A stretch of DNA of 32,148 nucleotides, from NCBI GenBank assembly GCA_947177115.1, contig CAMWTG010000002.1, positions 1 to 32,148 on the forward strand, read 5' to 3'. The stretch is from an uncultured Clostridia bacterium. Lineage in GTDB: Bacteria; Bacillota; Clostridia; Oscillospirales; Oscillospiraceae. A model generated the notes under the pieces. It did not search any database. It saw only the letters and a program-made list of their open reading frames with translations, and had not been told where the DNA came from. Position numbers and translations under genes: made by a program. Below are positions 24,146 to 32,148 of the stretch, piece by piece. The first letter of the stretch is position 1, and the number at the start of each line of letters is the position of its first letter.

Positions 24146-24173
24146 TTAAGAAACAAAGTAACTTATTTATACT
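24146..24173 (+). promoter_or_regulatory. Candidate promoter of the LacI-sugar operon
   Basis: TTAAGA (24146-24151) and TATACT (24168-24173) are separated by 16 bases, in the AT-rich gap upstream of the LacI-type gene. The leader would be about 100 bases. Confidence 0.45.
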
Positions 24174-24191
24174 GTGAACCACTTAACCGGA

Positions 24192-24202
24192 AAGCGCCGC
24201 TT
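24192..24202. promoter_or_regulatory. Candidate LacI-family operator
   Basis: AAGCGCCGCTT is an inverted repeat with one central base, located 19 bases after the candidate -10 box. CG-centred AAGCG/CGCTT half sites are typical of LacI-family operators. Only one copy is seen, so this is tentative. Confidence 0.35.
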
Positions 24203-24283
24203 CTTTTGTGGGGGAAATATCCCGCTTTTTCCTGATTATAGCAAAGAATACCGGCACATGCACCTGTCTATGGAGGAGACACT

Positions 24284-25294
24284 GTGAAAGCTACCATTGA
24301 GGAAATCGCCCGCATTGCCGGTGTCTCAAAAACAACCGTGTCACGGGTATTGAATAATAAAACGGAAGGCGTGGGGGCTAAGACGCGTCAGCGAATAGAA
24401 CTATTATTGGAAGAAATGTACTACTGCGGTCATTCCGCGTCCCATCCGCTGCAGGCGCCCCGAAGCAAAACGGTGGCATTGATCCTGCCGGATATCACCA
24501 ATCCATTCTTTGCGGAGCTGGCCAAGGCGGCGGAGAATTATCTCAGCAACAGCGGATATATGCTGTTTCTTGGCAATACGGATTTTTCATCGGAAAAAGA
24601 GGCCCAGTACCTGAAAAGCTTCATATCCAAACGGGTGGATGGCATCATGCTGATTTCTACGGCCCAGGTTTGCACTACCAGCCACCGGATGCCCGCTAAG
24701 TATGGTACGCCGTGTGTGCTGATGGACCGGAAACTGAGCAGCATGCCCTATACCGCAGGCGTCTTTACAGACAACGAATACGCGGTGTTCCGTTCCTGCG
24801 AGCTGCTTATCCGCAACGGTTCTACCTCGATCGCGTTTATCTCCGGGCCGGCTAACGTCTCCACTTCTCTGGAGAGGGTGGAAGGGTATAAGGCATCCAT
24901 TCAGCATTATGGGCTGGAGTTTGACGAACGATTGATCAAATTCGGCAATTATACGCTGGATGGCGGCTATAACGCCATTATGGAACTGGCCAGCGAGGGG
25001 ATCCGCTGCACCGGCATTATTGCCGCCAATGATACGATGGCTATCGGCGCGATGAAGGCGCTGTCCGAATTATCCTATCGCATTCCCCAGGATGTGGAAG
25101 TGATTGGGTTTGACAATATCGGCTACTCCCGTATGTGTACGCCCCCCTTGACCACCATTCAGCAGCCGATCATTGAGATGGGCCGTACCGCTTCACAGCT
25201 CCTTCTGGATGCGATTGCTGGGAAAAAAATAAAGGACAGGCGTATCTATCTCCAGCCAAAGCTGCTGATACGGGAATCCACCAAGAAAGTGTAG
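24284..25294 (+). CDS. LacI-family transcriptional regulator
   Basis: The 336-residue protein has an N-terminal helix-turn-helix (TIEEIARIAGVSKTTVSRVLNN, cited as VSKTTVSRVLN, residues 14-24) with hinge helix, then a periplasmic-binding-like effector domain (ALILPDITNPFFAEL near 65, and DRKLSS, ISGPAN, GIIAANDTMAIGAMKAL in order). Such proteins bind a sugar or phosphosugar and usually repress their own operon. The effector is unknown; ribose or a ribose-like compound is suggested by rbsK and rbsD. Start is GTG with GGAGGAG eight bases upstream. It is the first gene of a + strand operon that continues to the window end, with the next gene only 10 bp away. Confidence 0.95.
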   Translation: MKATIEEIARIAGVSKTTVSRVLNNKTEGVGAKTRQRIELLLEEMYYCGHSASHPLQAPRSKTVALILPDITNPFFAELAKAAENYLSNSGYMLFLGNTDFSSEKEAQYLKSFISKRVDGIMLISTAQVCTTSHRMPAKYGTPCVLMDRKLSSMPYTAGVFTDNEYAVFRSCELLIRNGSTSIAFISGPANVSTSLERVEGYKASIQHYGLEFDERLIKFGNYTLDGGYNAIMELASEGIRCTGIIAANDTMAIGAMKALSELSYRIPQDVEVIGFDNIGYSRMCTPPLTTIQQPIIEMGRTASQLLLDAIAGKKIKDRRIYLQPKLLIRESTKKV

Positions 25295-25304
25295 GAGGAC
25301 TTTT

Positions 25305-26234
25305 ATGAAAAAAATACTCGTAATAGGGAGTACCAACACAGACTTTGTACTCAAAGTCGGGGCGATACCACAGGTGGGTGAGACCGTAATGAGCAGATCC
25401 TTTCAGCAGCTGCCGGGCGGGAAGGGCGCTAATCAGGCGTACGCCTGCGGTATGCTGGGCGGACGGGTTACCTTCCTCTCCGCCATTGGCGAGGACGGCC
25501 TGGGCGGTGTAGTGATGGAAAATATGCGCCGCGCCCATGTGGAAACACGGTACATCCGCACAACGAATGAGGACAGCACGGGAATGGCCGTTATCTGCGT
25601 TGATGAGACCGGCAACAACTCGATTGTTGTGGTTCCCGGCGCAAATCTTTACTGTGACTGCGGATATCTGATGGACCACAGGGATGCCATCGATATGTGT
25701 GACATCCTCCTGGTTCAGCTGGAGGTACCGGTAGAAGGAATTTTCTCCGCTGTTGAATACGCGCATAAAAGGGGAAAAACGGTCATTCTGAATCCCGCGC
25801 CCTGCCCGGATTCTATTCCGGACGATGTTTTGCAAAACGTTGATTACATAACTCCCAACGAGACCGAGCTTCAGAAGCTGACCGGCTGCCGGATGGACTG
25901 CCCGGAGGGGGTCCGGGAGGGCGCGGAGACTCTTTTGCGCCGGGGCGCCGGACAAGTCATAGTCACGCTGGGCAGCAAAGGCGCGATGTTTTGCAATGAC
26001 AGCAAAACGGAGCATTTTCCGGCCTGGCAGGTCCCTGTTGCGGATACAACGGCGGCTGGCGATACGTTCAATGGGGCGATTGCCGTAGCGCTTGCCGAGG
26101 GGAAGGGCATTGAAGAGGCCATCCGCTTTGCCAACGCGGCGTCCAGTCTTGCCGTATCCAGAAAAGGTGCGCAAACCTCAGTTCCATCCCGGGCTGAAGT
26201 AGATAAATTTATGAATGACAGAGGTGGCATATGA
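25305..26234 (+). CDS. rbsK: Ribokinase (PfkB family)
   Basis: This 309-residue sugar kinase probably phosphorylates D-ribose or a related sugar at O5. The first PfkB signature is PGGKGANQAYA (37-47), and the second is DTTAAGDTFNGA, which carries the catalytic Asp near residue 250. The substrate-lid residues GSTNTDF near the N-terminus are ribokinase-like. AGGAGG precedes the ATG. The 3' end overlaps rbsD by 4 bp (ATGA). Pairing with rbsD supports ribose, but the co-located dehydrogenases and transporters could mean another pentose or ketose. Many PfkB kinases are promiscuous. Confidence 0.92.
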   Translation: MKKILVIGSTNTDFVLKVGAIPQVGETVMSRSFQQLPGGKGANQAYACGMLGGRVTFLSAIGEDGLGGVVMENMRRAHVETRYIRTTNEDSTGMAVICVDETGNNSIVVVPGANLYCDCGYLMDHRDAIDMCDILLVQLEVPVEGIFSAVEYAHKRGKTVILNPAPCPDSIPDDVLQNVDYITPNETELQKLTGCRMDCPEGVREGAETLLRRGAGQVIVTLGSKGAMFCNDSKTEHFPAWQVPVADTTAAGDTFNGAIAVALAEGKGIEEAIRFANAASSLAVSRKGAQTSVPSRAEVDKFMNDRGGI

Positions 26235-26626
26235 AAAACAGAGGGCTGTTGAACGCGGATATTATCCGGGAAATCGCGGCGGCGGGGCATACGCAGATGA
26301 TCGCTATCGGTGATGCGGGACTTCCCATACCGTGCGGCGTGAGGCGGATCGACCTTTCCGTTGTGCAGGGGGTTCCTGCTTTTGCAGATGTCCTGGGCGC
26401 GGTTTGCAATGAATTAGTAGTGGAAGCCTATACTTATGCCGAAGAAGCCGGTCCGGAAAATCCGGAGGTTGTCAAGGTCATGACGGAGATGATGCCCGGC
26501 ATCCCCGGCAGGACAGTGGCCCACGAGGATTTCAAAATTCTGCTGCAGCGGGCGAATGTGGTGATCCGCACAGGGGAGTGCTCCCCCTATGCGAACGTGA
26601 TCCTTACCGCCGGTGTAAATTTTTAG
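26231..26626 (+). CDS. rbsD: D-ribose pyranase
   Basis: This 131-residue protein interconverts pyranose and furanose forms of ribose, so that the kinase can use the furanose. Catalytic His20 and Asp28 are present in AAAGHTQMIAIGDAGLPIP. The substrate-binding IDLSVVQGVPAF near 40 and the C-terminal RTGECSPYANVILTAGV are typical of RbsD. Length matches the family. It is translationally coupled to rbsK by a 4-bp overlap, and the zinc dehydrogenase gene follows after 17 bp. FucU mutarotases are related, but the GECSPYAN end favours RbsD. Confidence 0.95.
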   Translation: MKNRGLLNADIIREIAAAGHTQMIAIGDAGLPIPCGVRRIDLSVVQGVPAFADVLGAVCNELVVEAYTYAEEAGPENPEVVKVMTEMMPGIPGRTVAHEDFKILLQRANVVIRTGECSPYANVILTAGVNF

Positions 26627-26643
26627 AAAAAGGAGTGATCGAA

Positions 26644-27663
26644 ATGGAAAACATGAAAGCCGCCGTATTTGAGGGTGTGGGAAAGCTTGTGATCAAGGAG
26701 GTTCCCGTCCCAAAGATCACAAGGCCGGATCAAGTGCTGATCGAGGTGGAGGCGTGCAGCATCTGCGGCACCGATGTCCACATCACAGCCAACCCGCCCG
26801 GCTATATTGCCACCCCGAATACGATCCTTGGCCACGAGTTCTGTGGGATCATCCGGGAAAAGGGCAGTCAGGTGGATCAGGTGGACATTGGCGACCGGGT
26901 AGTGGTCAACCCCAACAACTACTGCGGCAAATGTGCGTATTGCCGCAAAAACCTCCCCAACCAGTGCGAGCATATTGAGGCCCTGGGGATTGACTACGAT
27001 GGCGCCTTTGCCAAATACTGCGTTGTAAGCGACAAGGTGGCCTATAAAATCTCCAAGGATATCGATCCCGCCATTGCGGCCTGTGCCGAGCCGCTGGCCT
27101 GCGCAGTCAACGGGCTGAACAAGGTGGACGTCAAGCCGGGTGATTCTGCGGTGGTGATCGGCTCCGGCCCCATCGGGCTGATGATCGCCATGCTTCTGCA
27201 CAAGTCCGGGATCGACAAGCTGTACCTGCTGGAGACCGCGGCCAAACGGGTGGAATTTGCCAAGGGGCTGGGCATCGCCAAGGTCATCAATCCCATTGAG
27301 GAGGATGCCAAGGGGATGATCGCTCATGAGACGGGAATTGGCGCGGACTTTGTCTTCGATGTAACCGGCTCCCAGATCGTTACCAGCGTTGATCTGGCGA
27401 GAAAGGGCGGGACGGTCGTTCTGTTCGGCGTCAATAAACAGGCCCGCCGGGAGATCGCGCAGTGCGAGATCACCACCAAGGAGCTGCGCGTTCAGGGGAC
27501 ATGGCTGGCGAACGCCACATTCCCCCAGGCGGTCAAGATCATTGAGAGCAAGGCGATCGACCTGCGCGCGCTGATTACGGATGAGATCGGTCTGGATCAG
27601 CTCCATACCGGGTTGGAATCTCTTGCCCGGGGAGAAGGCATCAAAATCATTGTGCGGCCATAA
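26644..27663 (+). CDS. Zinc-dependent medium-chain alcohol/polyol dehydrogenase
   Basis: This 339-residue NAD(P)-dependent enzyme probably oxidises a sugar alcohol or sugar. Catalytic zinc ligands are Cys41 (ICGTDVH), His64 and Glu65 (GHEF). The structural zinc site has Cys94, Cys97, Cys100 and Cys108 (YCGKCAYCRKNLPNQC). The Rossmann motif GSGPIGLM lies near 173. It resembles sorbitol, threonine and L-idonate dehydrogenases, which cannot be told apart by eye. The ATG at 26644 has AAAAAGGAG eight bases upstream and is preferred over an upstream in-frame start inside rbsD. Next gene is 17 bp away, so the order rbsD-dehydrogenase-Gfo/Idh/MocA implies one catabolic route. Confidence 0.92.
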   Translation: MENMKAAVFEGVGKLVIKEVPVPKITRPDQVLIEVEACSICGTDVHITANPPGYIATPNTILGHEFCGIIREKGSQVDQVDIGDRVVVNPNNYCGKCAYCRKNLPNQCEHIEALGIDYDGAFAKYCVVSDKVAYKISKDIDPAIAACAEPLACAVNGLNKVDVKPGDSAVVIGSGPIGLMIAMLLHKSGIDKLYLLETAAKRVEFAKGLGIAKVINPIEEDAKGMIAHETGIGADFVFDVTGSQIVTSVDLARKGGTVVLFGVNKQARREIAQCEITTKELRVQGTWLANATFPQAVKIIESKAIDLRALITDEIGLDQLHTGLESLARGEGIKIIVRP

Positions 27664-27680
27664 CCGGCAGAGGGGAAGAC

Positions 27681-28751
27681 ATGAAGAAAAAATTAAAAAT
27701 CGGTATCATCGGCTGCGGTCAGATCGCCCAGATCGAGCATCTGCCCTATATCAGGGACTCTCTGGACTTTGAGCTGTACTCGCTCTGCGATCTCTCCAAC
27801 CAGGTGGTACAGGCGGTAGGGGAGATCTACGGTATCCCGGCGGAACGCAGATATACGGACATGGACGCGCAGCTGGCCGACAGCCAGCTGGATGCCGTCA
27901 TCATCTGCACACGGGACCACTATGAGCCGGGGCTCAAGGCCGCCCGTGCAGGCAAACATATGCTGATCGAAAAGCCCTTGGCCTACAGCCTCGAACAGGC
28001 CGATGAGATGATTGATGCGGCGCGGAAAAGCGGTGTAGTCATGATGGTGGGCTACATGAAGCGGTATGACCCCAGCTATGCGTATTTCAAAAAAGAAATT
28101 GAGAAGCTGAAGGATATCACCCTCGTGCGCGTGCATGATTACGGCGGCTCTTTTGACTTCACCGGATCCCTGTTCAATATCTGCCGCGGGTCGGATATCC
28201 CCAAGGAGGTCATGGACGCCGGCGCACAGCAGATTCAGGACGCGATGGTCCGGCAGCTTGGACAGCAAAGGGCGCAGCTGGCTCCGGCCTACAGCTTCAT
28301 GCTGGGGATTTCCACCCATGACTCGATCCTGATGCGGCACGCCTTCGGTATGCCGGAGGTCCTGTTTGCCGATGTTCACCAGAATGGTTTTCTGACGTCC
28401 GTATTGGATTACGGTTCCTTCCGGGCGGTGTTTGAATCCGGATTTCTGCCGGCCCGGCGGGTGTGGGATGAGAAGATCTGGGTGTACGCACCGGAGAAAT
28501 CCCTTACTCTGGAATTTCCCTGGCCCTATCTGAAAAACGCGCCGACCAAGCTGACCGTCAACGAAAATGAGCCGGGCAGCATGGTCAATGTGGACAAGGT
28601 CGTGGTCAATGGATTTGAAGAAGCCTATCGGGCGGAGCTGCAGCATTTTTATGACTGCATCACCAACGGCGCCGCGCCCCTTACGGCGGGCGAGGATGCC
28701 CGCCGCGATATCCAGCTTGCATACGACATGATATGCAAGGTAAAACTGTAG
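27681..28751 (+). CDS. Gfo/Idh/MocA-family oxidoreductase
   Basis: This 356-residue NAD(P)-dependent enzyme has the Rossmann motif IIGCGQIAQ (9-17) and the conserved EKP (97-99) in LIEKPLAYSL. GYMKRYDPSY near residue 125 takes the place of the common [AG]xxxRF block. The C-terminal alpha/beta domain follows. Family members oxidise or reduce sugars, inositols and amino sugars, some through 3-keto intermediates. The substrate is unknown. A GGGGAAG site precedes the ATG. It sits between a zinc dehydrogenase and a transporter gene; two oxidoreductases in a row with rbsK could make a ketose that the kinase then phosphorylates (inference). Confidence 0.9.
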   Translation: MKKKLKIGIIGCGQIAQIEHLPYIRDSLDFELYSLCDLSNQVVQAVGEIYGIPAERRYTDMDAQLADSQLDAVIICTRDHYEPGLKAARAGKHMLIEKPLAYSLEQADEMIDAARKSGVVMMVGYMKRYDPSYAYFKKEIEKLKDITLVRVHDYGGSFDFTGSLFNICRGSDIPKEVMDAGAQQIQDAMVRQLGQQRAQLAPAYSFMLGISTHDSILMRHAFGMPEVLFADVHQNGFLTSVLDYGSFRAVFESGFLPARRVWDEKIWVYAPEKSLTLEFPWPYLKNAPTKLTVNENEPGSMVNVDKVVVNGFEEAYRAELQHFYDCITNGAAPLTAGEDARRDIQLAYDMICKVKL

Positions 28752-28761
28752 GGAGGACATT

Positions 28762-29754
28762 GTGGAATACTTCTCTCAGCCAACCGCCCTGGTTCTCCTC
28801 ATCCTGACAACGCTGATGTGGGGAAGCTGGTTTCAATTCAGCAAGCGATTGAACGGTTACCCGGTTTCGGCATTCATGCTGCTGCTGTACTCCTTCTCCG
28901 TTGTTCTGGTCTGGATCATTATCGCCATTTTAAAGCCGTATTTCTTTACCGAACCGATTGCGCAGATGTTCCGGGACAATACCGGGATCTGTCTCGGCGC
29001 GGTCCTGTGCGGAATGATGCAGGCCGCCGGAACGCAGATCAATATGAAGGTCATCAAAAATGTCGGCATGATCCTGTCCACCTCTATCACGTCCACCACC
29101 GGCATCCTGCTGGGCACCGCCATTTCGGTTCACTTTGGTGGCCTGCGGGCAGGGCAGTCCGTGGGGAAGATCTTCGGAGGAGCCGCTGTTTTGCTGGCGG
29201 CCACGATCCTCAGTCAGTATGCCGCGCTGCTGCGGGACAGGGACACCGGCGCCGCAGACGATAAGCAAAGCTATCGGAAGGAGCTTCATTTCCGTACCAA
29301 GGAGCTGCTGACGCTGCTGGTCAGCGCCTCTCTGCTGACGCCGGCATATTCTTTTGCACAGAGCGCCTTTGTCAGGACGGATCTGCGTACGGATGGGATC
29401 CCGCAGCTGTTGTGCATCGGGTTCCTGTCTATCGGAGGCTTTCTTGGCACGCTGCTGATCTCCGGCGTTCAGCTGACCCTGCGCAGGCAATGGAGCCTTC
29501 TCTTTTCCAGCAAAAGGATTCTGGCTATGAGTATGGCATCGGCGGTCTGCCACTATGGCGGAAACGTCCTGTACACTTTCTGCGCTCCAATTCTGAGCCA
29601 TGCCGTGGCATGGCCCATCGGTACCTGCCACAATTTTTGGCATTACGTATGGGGAATCGGCTATGGAGAATTCAAAGGAACCACCCTGAAAACCAAAATC
29701 GCGCTGGGCGCCGGTATGGCGGGATTTGTGCTGGGTGTCCTGGTCCTGTGCTGA
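28762..29754 (+). CDS. RhaT/GRP-like sugar permease (DMT superfamily)
   Basis: This 330-residue membrane protein has about ten hydrophobic segments. It opens with LILTTLMWGSWFQFSKRL and closes with a WHYVWGIGYGEFKGT motif, as in RhaT- and RbsU/GlcU-type carriers (drug/metabolite transporter superfamily). Cytoplasmic loops near 165-190 are charged. These carriers move sugars by proton symport. Start is GTG with GGGAGG five bases upstream, which is well placed. A separate ABC importer follows, so this operon would have two uptake routes. One may handle a product or a different sugar form. Direction and substrate are not known. Confidence 0.82.
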   Translation: MEYFSQPTALVLLILTTLMWGSWFQFSKRLNGYPVSAFMLLLYSFSVVLVWIIIAILKPYFFTEPIAQMFRDNTGICLGAVLCGMMQAAGTQINMKVIKNVGMILSTSITSTTGILLGTAISVHFGGLRAGQSVGKIFGGAAVLLAATILSQYAALLRDRDTGAADDKQSYRKELHFRTKELLTLLVSASLLTPAYSFAQSAFVRTDLRTDGIPQLLCIGFLSIGGFLGTLLISGVQLTLRRQWSLLFSSKRILAMSMASAVCHYGGNVLYTFCAPILSHAVAWPIGTCHNFWHYVWGIGYGEFKGTTLKTKIALGAGMAGFVLGVLVLC

Positions 29755-29788
29755 TTCACGGACAAAATATATAAAATAGGAGGAAAAT

Positions 29789-31216
29789 ATGATGAAAAAG
29801 GTTCTATGCGCACTGCTGGCGGCGATCCTGACATTCTCCTGCCTCGCGGGCTGCGGCGGTCCGCAGAAATCCACTGACGCAAATCCTCCCTCTTCGGGAC
29901 AGCCGGAGGGGACCGCCCCCTCCACTGCGGAAAAGAGGACGCTGCATATCGCAGGCCATACCCGCATGTATCCCAATGAGGAGACGTATTGGCAGGAGCT
30001 TGCCGACAAGTTCACCGCGGAAAACCCTGATATCGAGGTAGAGATCAATTGGAACGGGACCTTCGAGGATTCTATTGAGGGCCTGCAGGCCGCCCGGCTG
30101 GCGGGAGAAGAGATCGATATTTTCTCCGTTGGTGCAAAAAACATCCGGGGCGGACTGATCCAGGCAGGGCTCTGCACAGATCTGACAGAATTGATCGCGC
30201 CTTATGCGGACCGCTGGGTGGATGGTCAGATCGATGGCTGCACGGTCAATGGACGGGTCTGGTATTTGCCTATGGGTTCCATCGGTACAGTTACATTCTA
30301 TTATAACAAGGACCTGTTTGATGAGCTGGGCCTGGAGGTTCCCCAGACCTATGAAGAGCTGGTGGAGATATGCGGGGTCATCCGCGAGAAGAAGGGGATC
30401 ACTCCCATTCTGCAGCAGGGCAGCCTGCCCACATATTGGCCTATGTGGTTTATGGAAACCTACGCGCAGACCAGCGGAAACCGTTCGGCGGAATTGACCA
30501 GGGACTTCCTGGCCGGAGAGTATGATTTCAATACGGACGCCGAGGTGGAGGCATTCCGTCTGCTCCGCCAGTTCTATGAGGACGGGCTGCTGGATTCCGA
30601 CAGTCTCAACACGGACGCCGATGGCATGCGCGCCGCCTTTGCCCAGGAGAAGTCCGCCATGTTCTTCGGCGGGACCTGGGAGTACACCAATGCCGAGGCT
30701 GCGGTGGACGGCGCCTTTGAAATGGGAGTATTTGAGTTCCCGCTGATGGTTGCGGGGGCGGAGGTGCAGCATGGTTCCGGCTCTGGGCAGAGTCTGATCG
30801 TCCCCTCGTTCTGCAACAAGGACAATTATGACATTATCATGCGTTTCCTGGAATTCTTCTCCCGTCCGGAGAACTGCGCGGATATCGTTACCGCAGCGGC
30901 GGATCTTCTGCCCTGCATAAAAGGGGTCGAGACGGAGAGCAACCCGGTCTATGAGTATATCAACACCCACCACGTTGATCATCTGGCGCCCTATCTGGAT
31001 TGGATCTGGCCTGCGGAGCTGACGAACATTTTCGCTTCGGATATTCCCGCTGTGATGGCCGGCTATATGACCCCGGAACAGGCTGTGGAAGACATCCGCA
31101 CCAACTATGCCCGCATGCAGGCGGAGGGCTATGTCTATAAATGGTGGGATGAGTGGACCGATGCGGATTGGGACAATGTGACGCCTGCCTATATTCCCGA
31201 GAACTACGCATCATAA
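29789..31216 (+). CDS. ABC sugar-binding lipoprotein (MalE-like)
   Basis: This 475-residue extracellular solute-binding protein (family 1) begins with a lipoprotein signal peptide and lipobox LAGC, with Cys22 the lipid anchor. The mature N-terminus has a Ser/Pro-rich linker, followed by the two-lobe fold (MYPNEETYWQELADKF and FYYNKDLFDELGLEVPQTYEELV, cited as YYNKDLFDELG near 171). It should capture a carbohydrate outside the membrane and pass it to the permease. AGGAGG is 5 bases before the first ATG and 8 before a second. The gene is followed by a very stable 14-bp hairpin, then the permease. Confidence 0.93.
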   Translation: MMKKVLCALLAAILTFSCLAGCGGPQKSTDANPPSSGQPEGTAPSTAEKRTLHIAGHTRMYPNEETYWQELADKFTAENPDIEVEINWNGTFEDSIEGLQAARLAGEEIDIFSVGAKNIRGGLIQAGLCTDLTELIAPYADRWVDGQIDGCTVNGRVWYLPMGSIGTVTFYYNKDLFDELGLEVPQTYEELVEICGVIREKKGITPILQQGSLPTYWPMWFMETYAQTSGNRSAELTRDFLAGEYDFNTDAEVEAFRLLRQFYEDGLLDSDSLNTDADGMRAAFAQEKSAMFFGGTWEYTNAEAAVDGAFEMGVFEFPLMVAGAEVQHGSGSGQSLIVPSFCNKDNYDIIMRFLEFFSRPENCADIVTAAADLLPCIKGVETESNPVYEYINTHHVDHLAPYLDWIWPAELTNIFASDIPAVMAGYMTPEQAVEDIRTNYARMQAEGYVYKWWDEWTDADWDNVTPAYIPENYAS

Positions 31217-31247
31217 GTTTCCGTCTGTATCTGTCAACCTCGTGTCA

Positions 31248-31291
31248 ATTGCCTGCGCGGCGCCGGCCGGAGGCCGGGCCGCGCAGGCAAT
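31248..31291 (+). other. Strong intercistronic hairpin between binding protein and permease
   Basis: A 14-bp perfect outer stem (31248-31261 with 31278-31291) encloses a six-pair inner stem CCGGCC/GGCCGG with loop GGA. No T-run follows. In maltose-type operons such hairpins stabilise the upstream binding-protein message, giving more binding protein than permease. This function is inferred. Confidence 0.6.
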
Positions 31292-31306
31292 CAATGGAGA
31301 ATGCCT

Positions 31307-32074
31307 ATGATCAAAAAATTGAGACAAAAAGACGCTCTGTTCCCTTATTATATGACGGCTCCGGCTATCATACTTTTCACTGCTTTTATCGTCTGCCCGT
31401 TTATCTATGGCGTATATACCAGTTTTTTTCGGTGGGACGGTCTGTCGGAGATGAAATGGCTGGGCATCCAGAACTATCTGTTTGTTTTGCAGGACGGCGC
31501 ATTCTGGGCGGCGCTGAAAAACACCTTTGTCTATGCCATCGTGATCACCGTATTCAAAAATGGGATCGGGCTTGCGCTTGCCCTGCTGCTGGTAGGGCAG
31601 AAGCGGGGAAAAGGGTTTTGCAGGACCTCCCTTTATATGCCGGTCACCTTTTCCTACGTGGTGATAGGCGTTCTGTGGACGTGGATCTATAACCCGACCT
31701 TCGGCATACTCAACGGCCTGCTGGCAAAGCTGGGGCTGTCCGGCCTGATCCAGGGATGGCTGAGCGACCCCAACATCGCCCTGTATTCCGTTGCCTGGGT
31801 CGATATCTGGAAGTGGATCGGTTTCCACATGGTGCTGTATCTCTCGGCCATTCAAGCGGTGCCCGAGGAGTTGTATGAAGCCGCGCGGATCGATGGCGCC
31901 AGCAAGTTCCGGGAATTCATTCATATCACGGTCCCCCAGATCAACAGCACAATTGTCCTCAACGTACTGCTTGCAATCACCGGCGCTTTTGTAAACAACT
32001 ACAACCTGGTTAACGTCATGACCGGAGGCGGTCCGTTCGGATCTACCCCGAGGGGGATTTGCCGATGGCTGTGA
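31307..32074 (+). CDS. ABC sugar permease, 3' end lost at contig edge
   Basis: This is a MalF/UgpA-type membrane subunit. Hydrophobic segments start with APAIILFTAFIVCPFIYG. The EAA loop that docks the ATPase reads EELYEAARIDGASKFREF, near residue 188 of the chosen frame. I start at ATG 31307, since GGAGA is six bases upstream. The frame is good to about 32040 (VMTGGGPFGS). After that it reads TPRGICRWL and stops, unlike the family, where the C-terminal TM helices should continue. The stop is best explained by base errors and adapter sequence at the contig edge, not by a real truncation. With +1/-1 corrections the last stretch resembles TEVIADWLY of normal permeases. Confidence 0.85.
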   Translation: MIKKLRQKDALFPYYMTAPAIILFTAFIVCPFIYGVYTSFFRWDGLSEMKWLGIQNYLFVLQDGAFWAALKNTFVYAIVITVFKNGIGLALALLLVGQKRGKGFCRTSLYMPVTFSYVVIGVLWTWIYNPTFGILNGLLAKLGLSGLIQGWLSDPNIALYSVAWVDIWKWIGFHMVLYLSAIQAVPEELYEAARIDGASKFREFIHITVPQINSTIVLNVLLAITGAFVNNYNLVNVMTGGGPFGSTPRGICRWL

Positions 32075-32089
32075 AGCCGGCGTTTGTAT

Positions 32090-32148
32090 CTTTCAATTAA
32101 ACACATCACCGACCCCACGACACTAGGCATGAGGGCGTATGCCGTCTT
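32090..32148. other. Illumina Nextera adapter read-through (artefact)
   Basis: From memory of the Nextera i7 adapter, ACACATCTCCGAGCCCACGA matches 32101-32120 with two differences. The eight bases TAGGCATG (32124-32131) fit a Nextera i7 index. CGTATGCCGTCTT (32136-32148) matches the P7 end exactly. This is sequencing adapter, not biology. About 50 bases before it are also poor quality. Confidence 0.88.

Overview
The window reads as a chromosomal segment near the replication origin of a fairly GC-rich gut Clostridia, most likely an Oscillospiraceae-type member of Bacillota. This rests on remB-gyrB-gyrA synteny, B. subtilis-type parS sites, a T-box leader upstream of hisS, LrgAB and strong AGGAGG-type ribosome binding sites. 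No taxonomic marker such as 16S rRNA is present, so genus is not assigned.

Layout. 1-6624 (+): a structured repeat, remB, gyrB, gyrA, an unknown protein with a C39-like Cys-His-Asn pattern, a SHOCT-domain membrane protein, and rnhA. A 33-bp copy of the rnhA 5' end lies 353 bp upstream of the intact gene. 6630-7997: a small accessory patch with a HepT/MntA toxin-antitoxin pair and a divergent ribbon-helix-helix regulator/small-protein pair sharing a repeat-rich operator. 8020-15618 (-): a long co-directional set, T-box-hisS-GNAT-aspS-membrane protein-alaX-lrgA-lrgB. 15627-18485 (-): a methylglyoxal-synthase-like pseudoenzyme, an orphan MinD, rsmG, mscL and a small Glu/Ala-rich protein. 18590-21739 (-): serS, parB, parA. 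Three parS sites lie at 19953, 22084 and 22857. 22212-23864 (-): a P-loop kinase and a SAM methyltransferase. The methyltransferase sits behind what looks like an Erm-type translational attenuator: promoter, 15-codon leader ORF, long hairpin, and a sequestered start site. 24146 to the end (+): a carbohydrate operon with a LacI regulator, ribokinase, ribose pyranase, a zinc alcohol dehydrogenase, a Gfo/Idh/MocA oxidoreductase, a RhaT-like permease, a lipoprotein solute-binding protein and an ABC permease.

The window's last ~60 bases match the Illumina Nextera i7 adapter with an index and several errors. The apparent stop of the last gene is therefore an assembly artefact.

The observations I consider most novel are: (1) the leader-peptide/long-hairpin attenuator of the methyltransferase, (2) a multi-hairpin dispersed element at 61-243 and 15031-15240 whose stems show compensatory changes, with a reduced relative at 18521-18580, (3) the MgsA-like protein lacking its catalytic Asp, and (4) an unassigned sugar operon pairing RbsK/RbsD with two dehydrogenases and two kinds of transporter.
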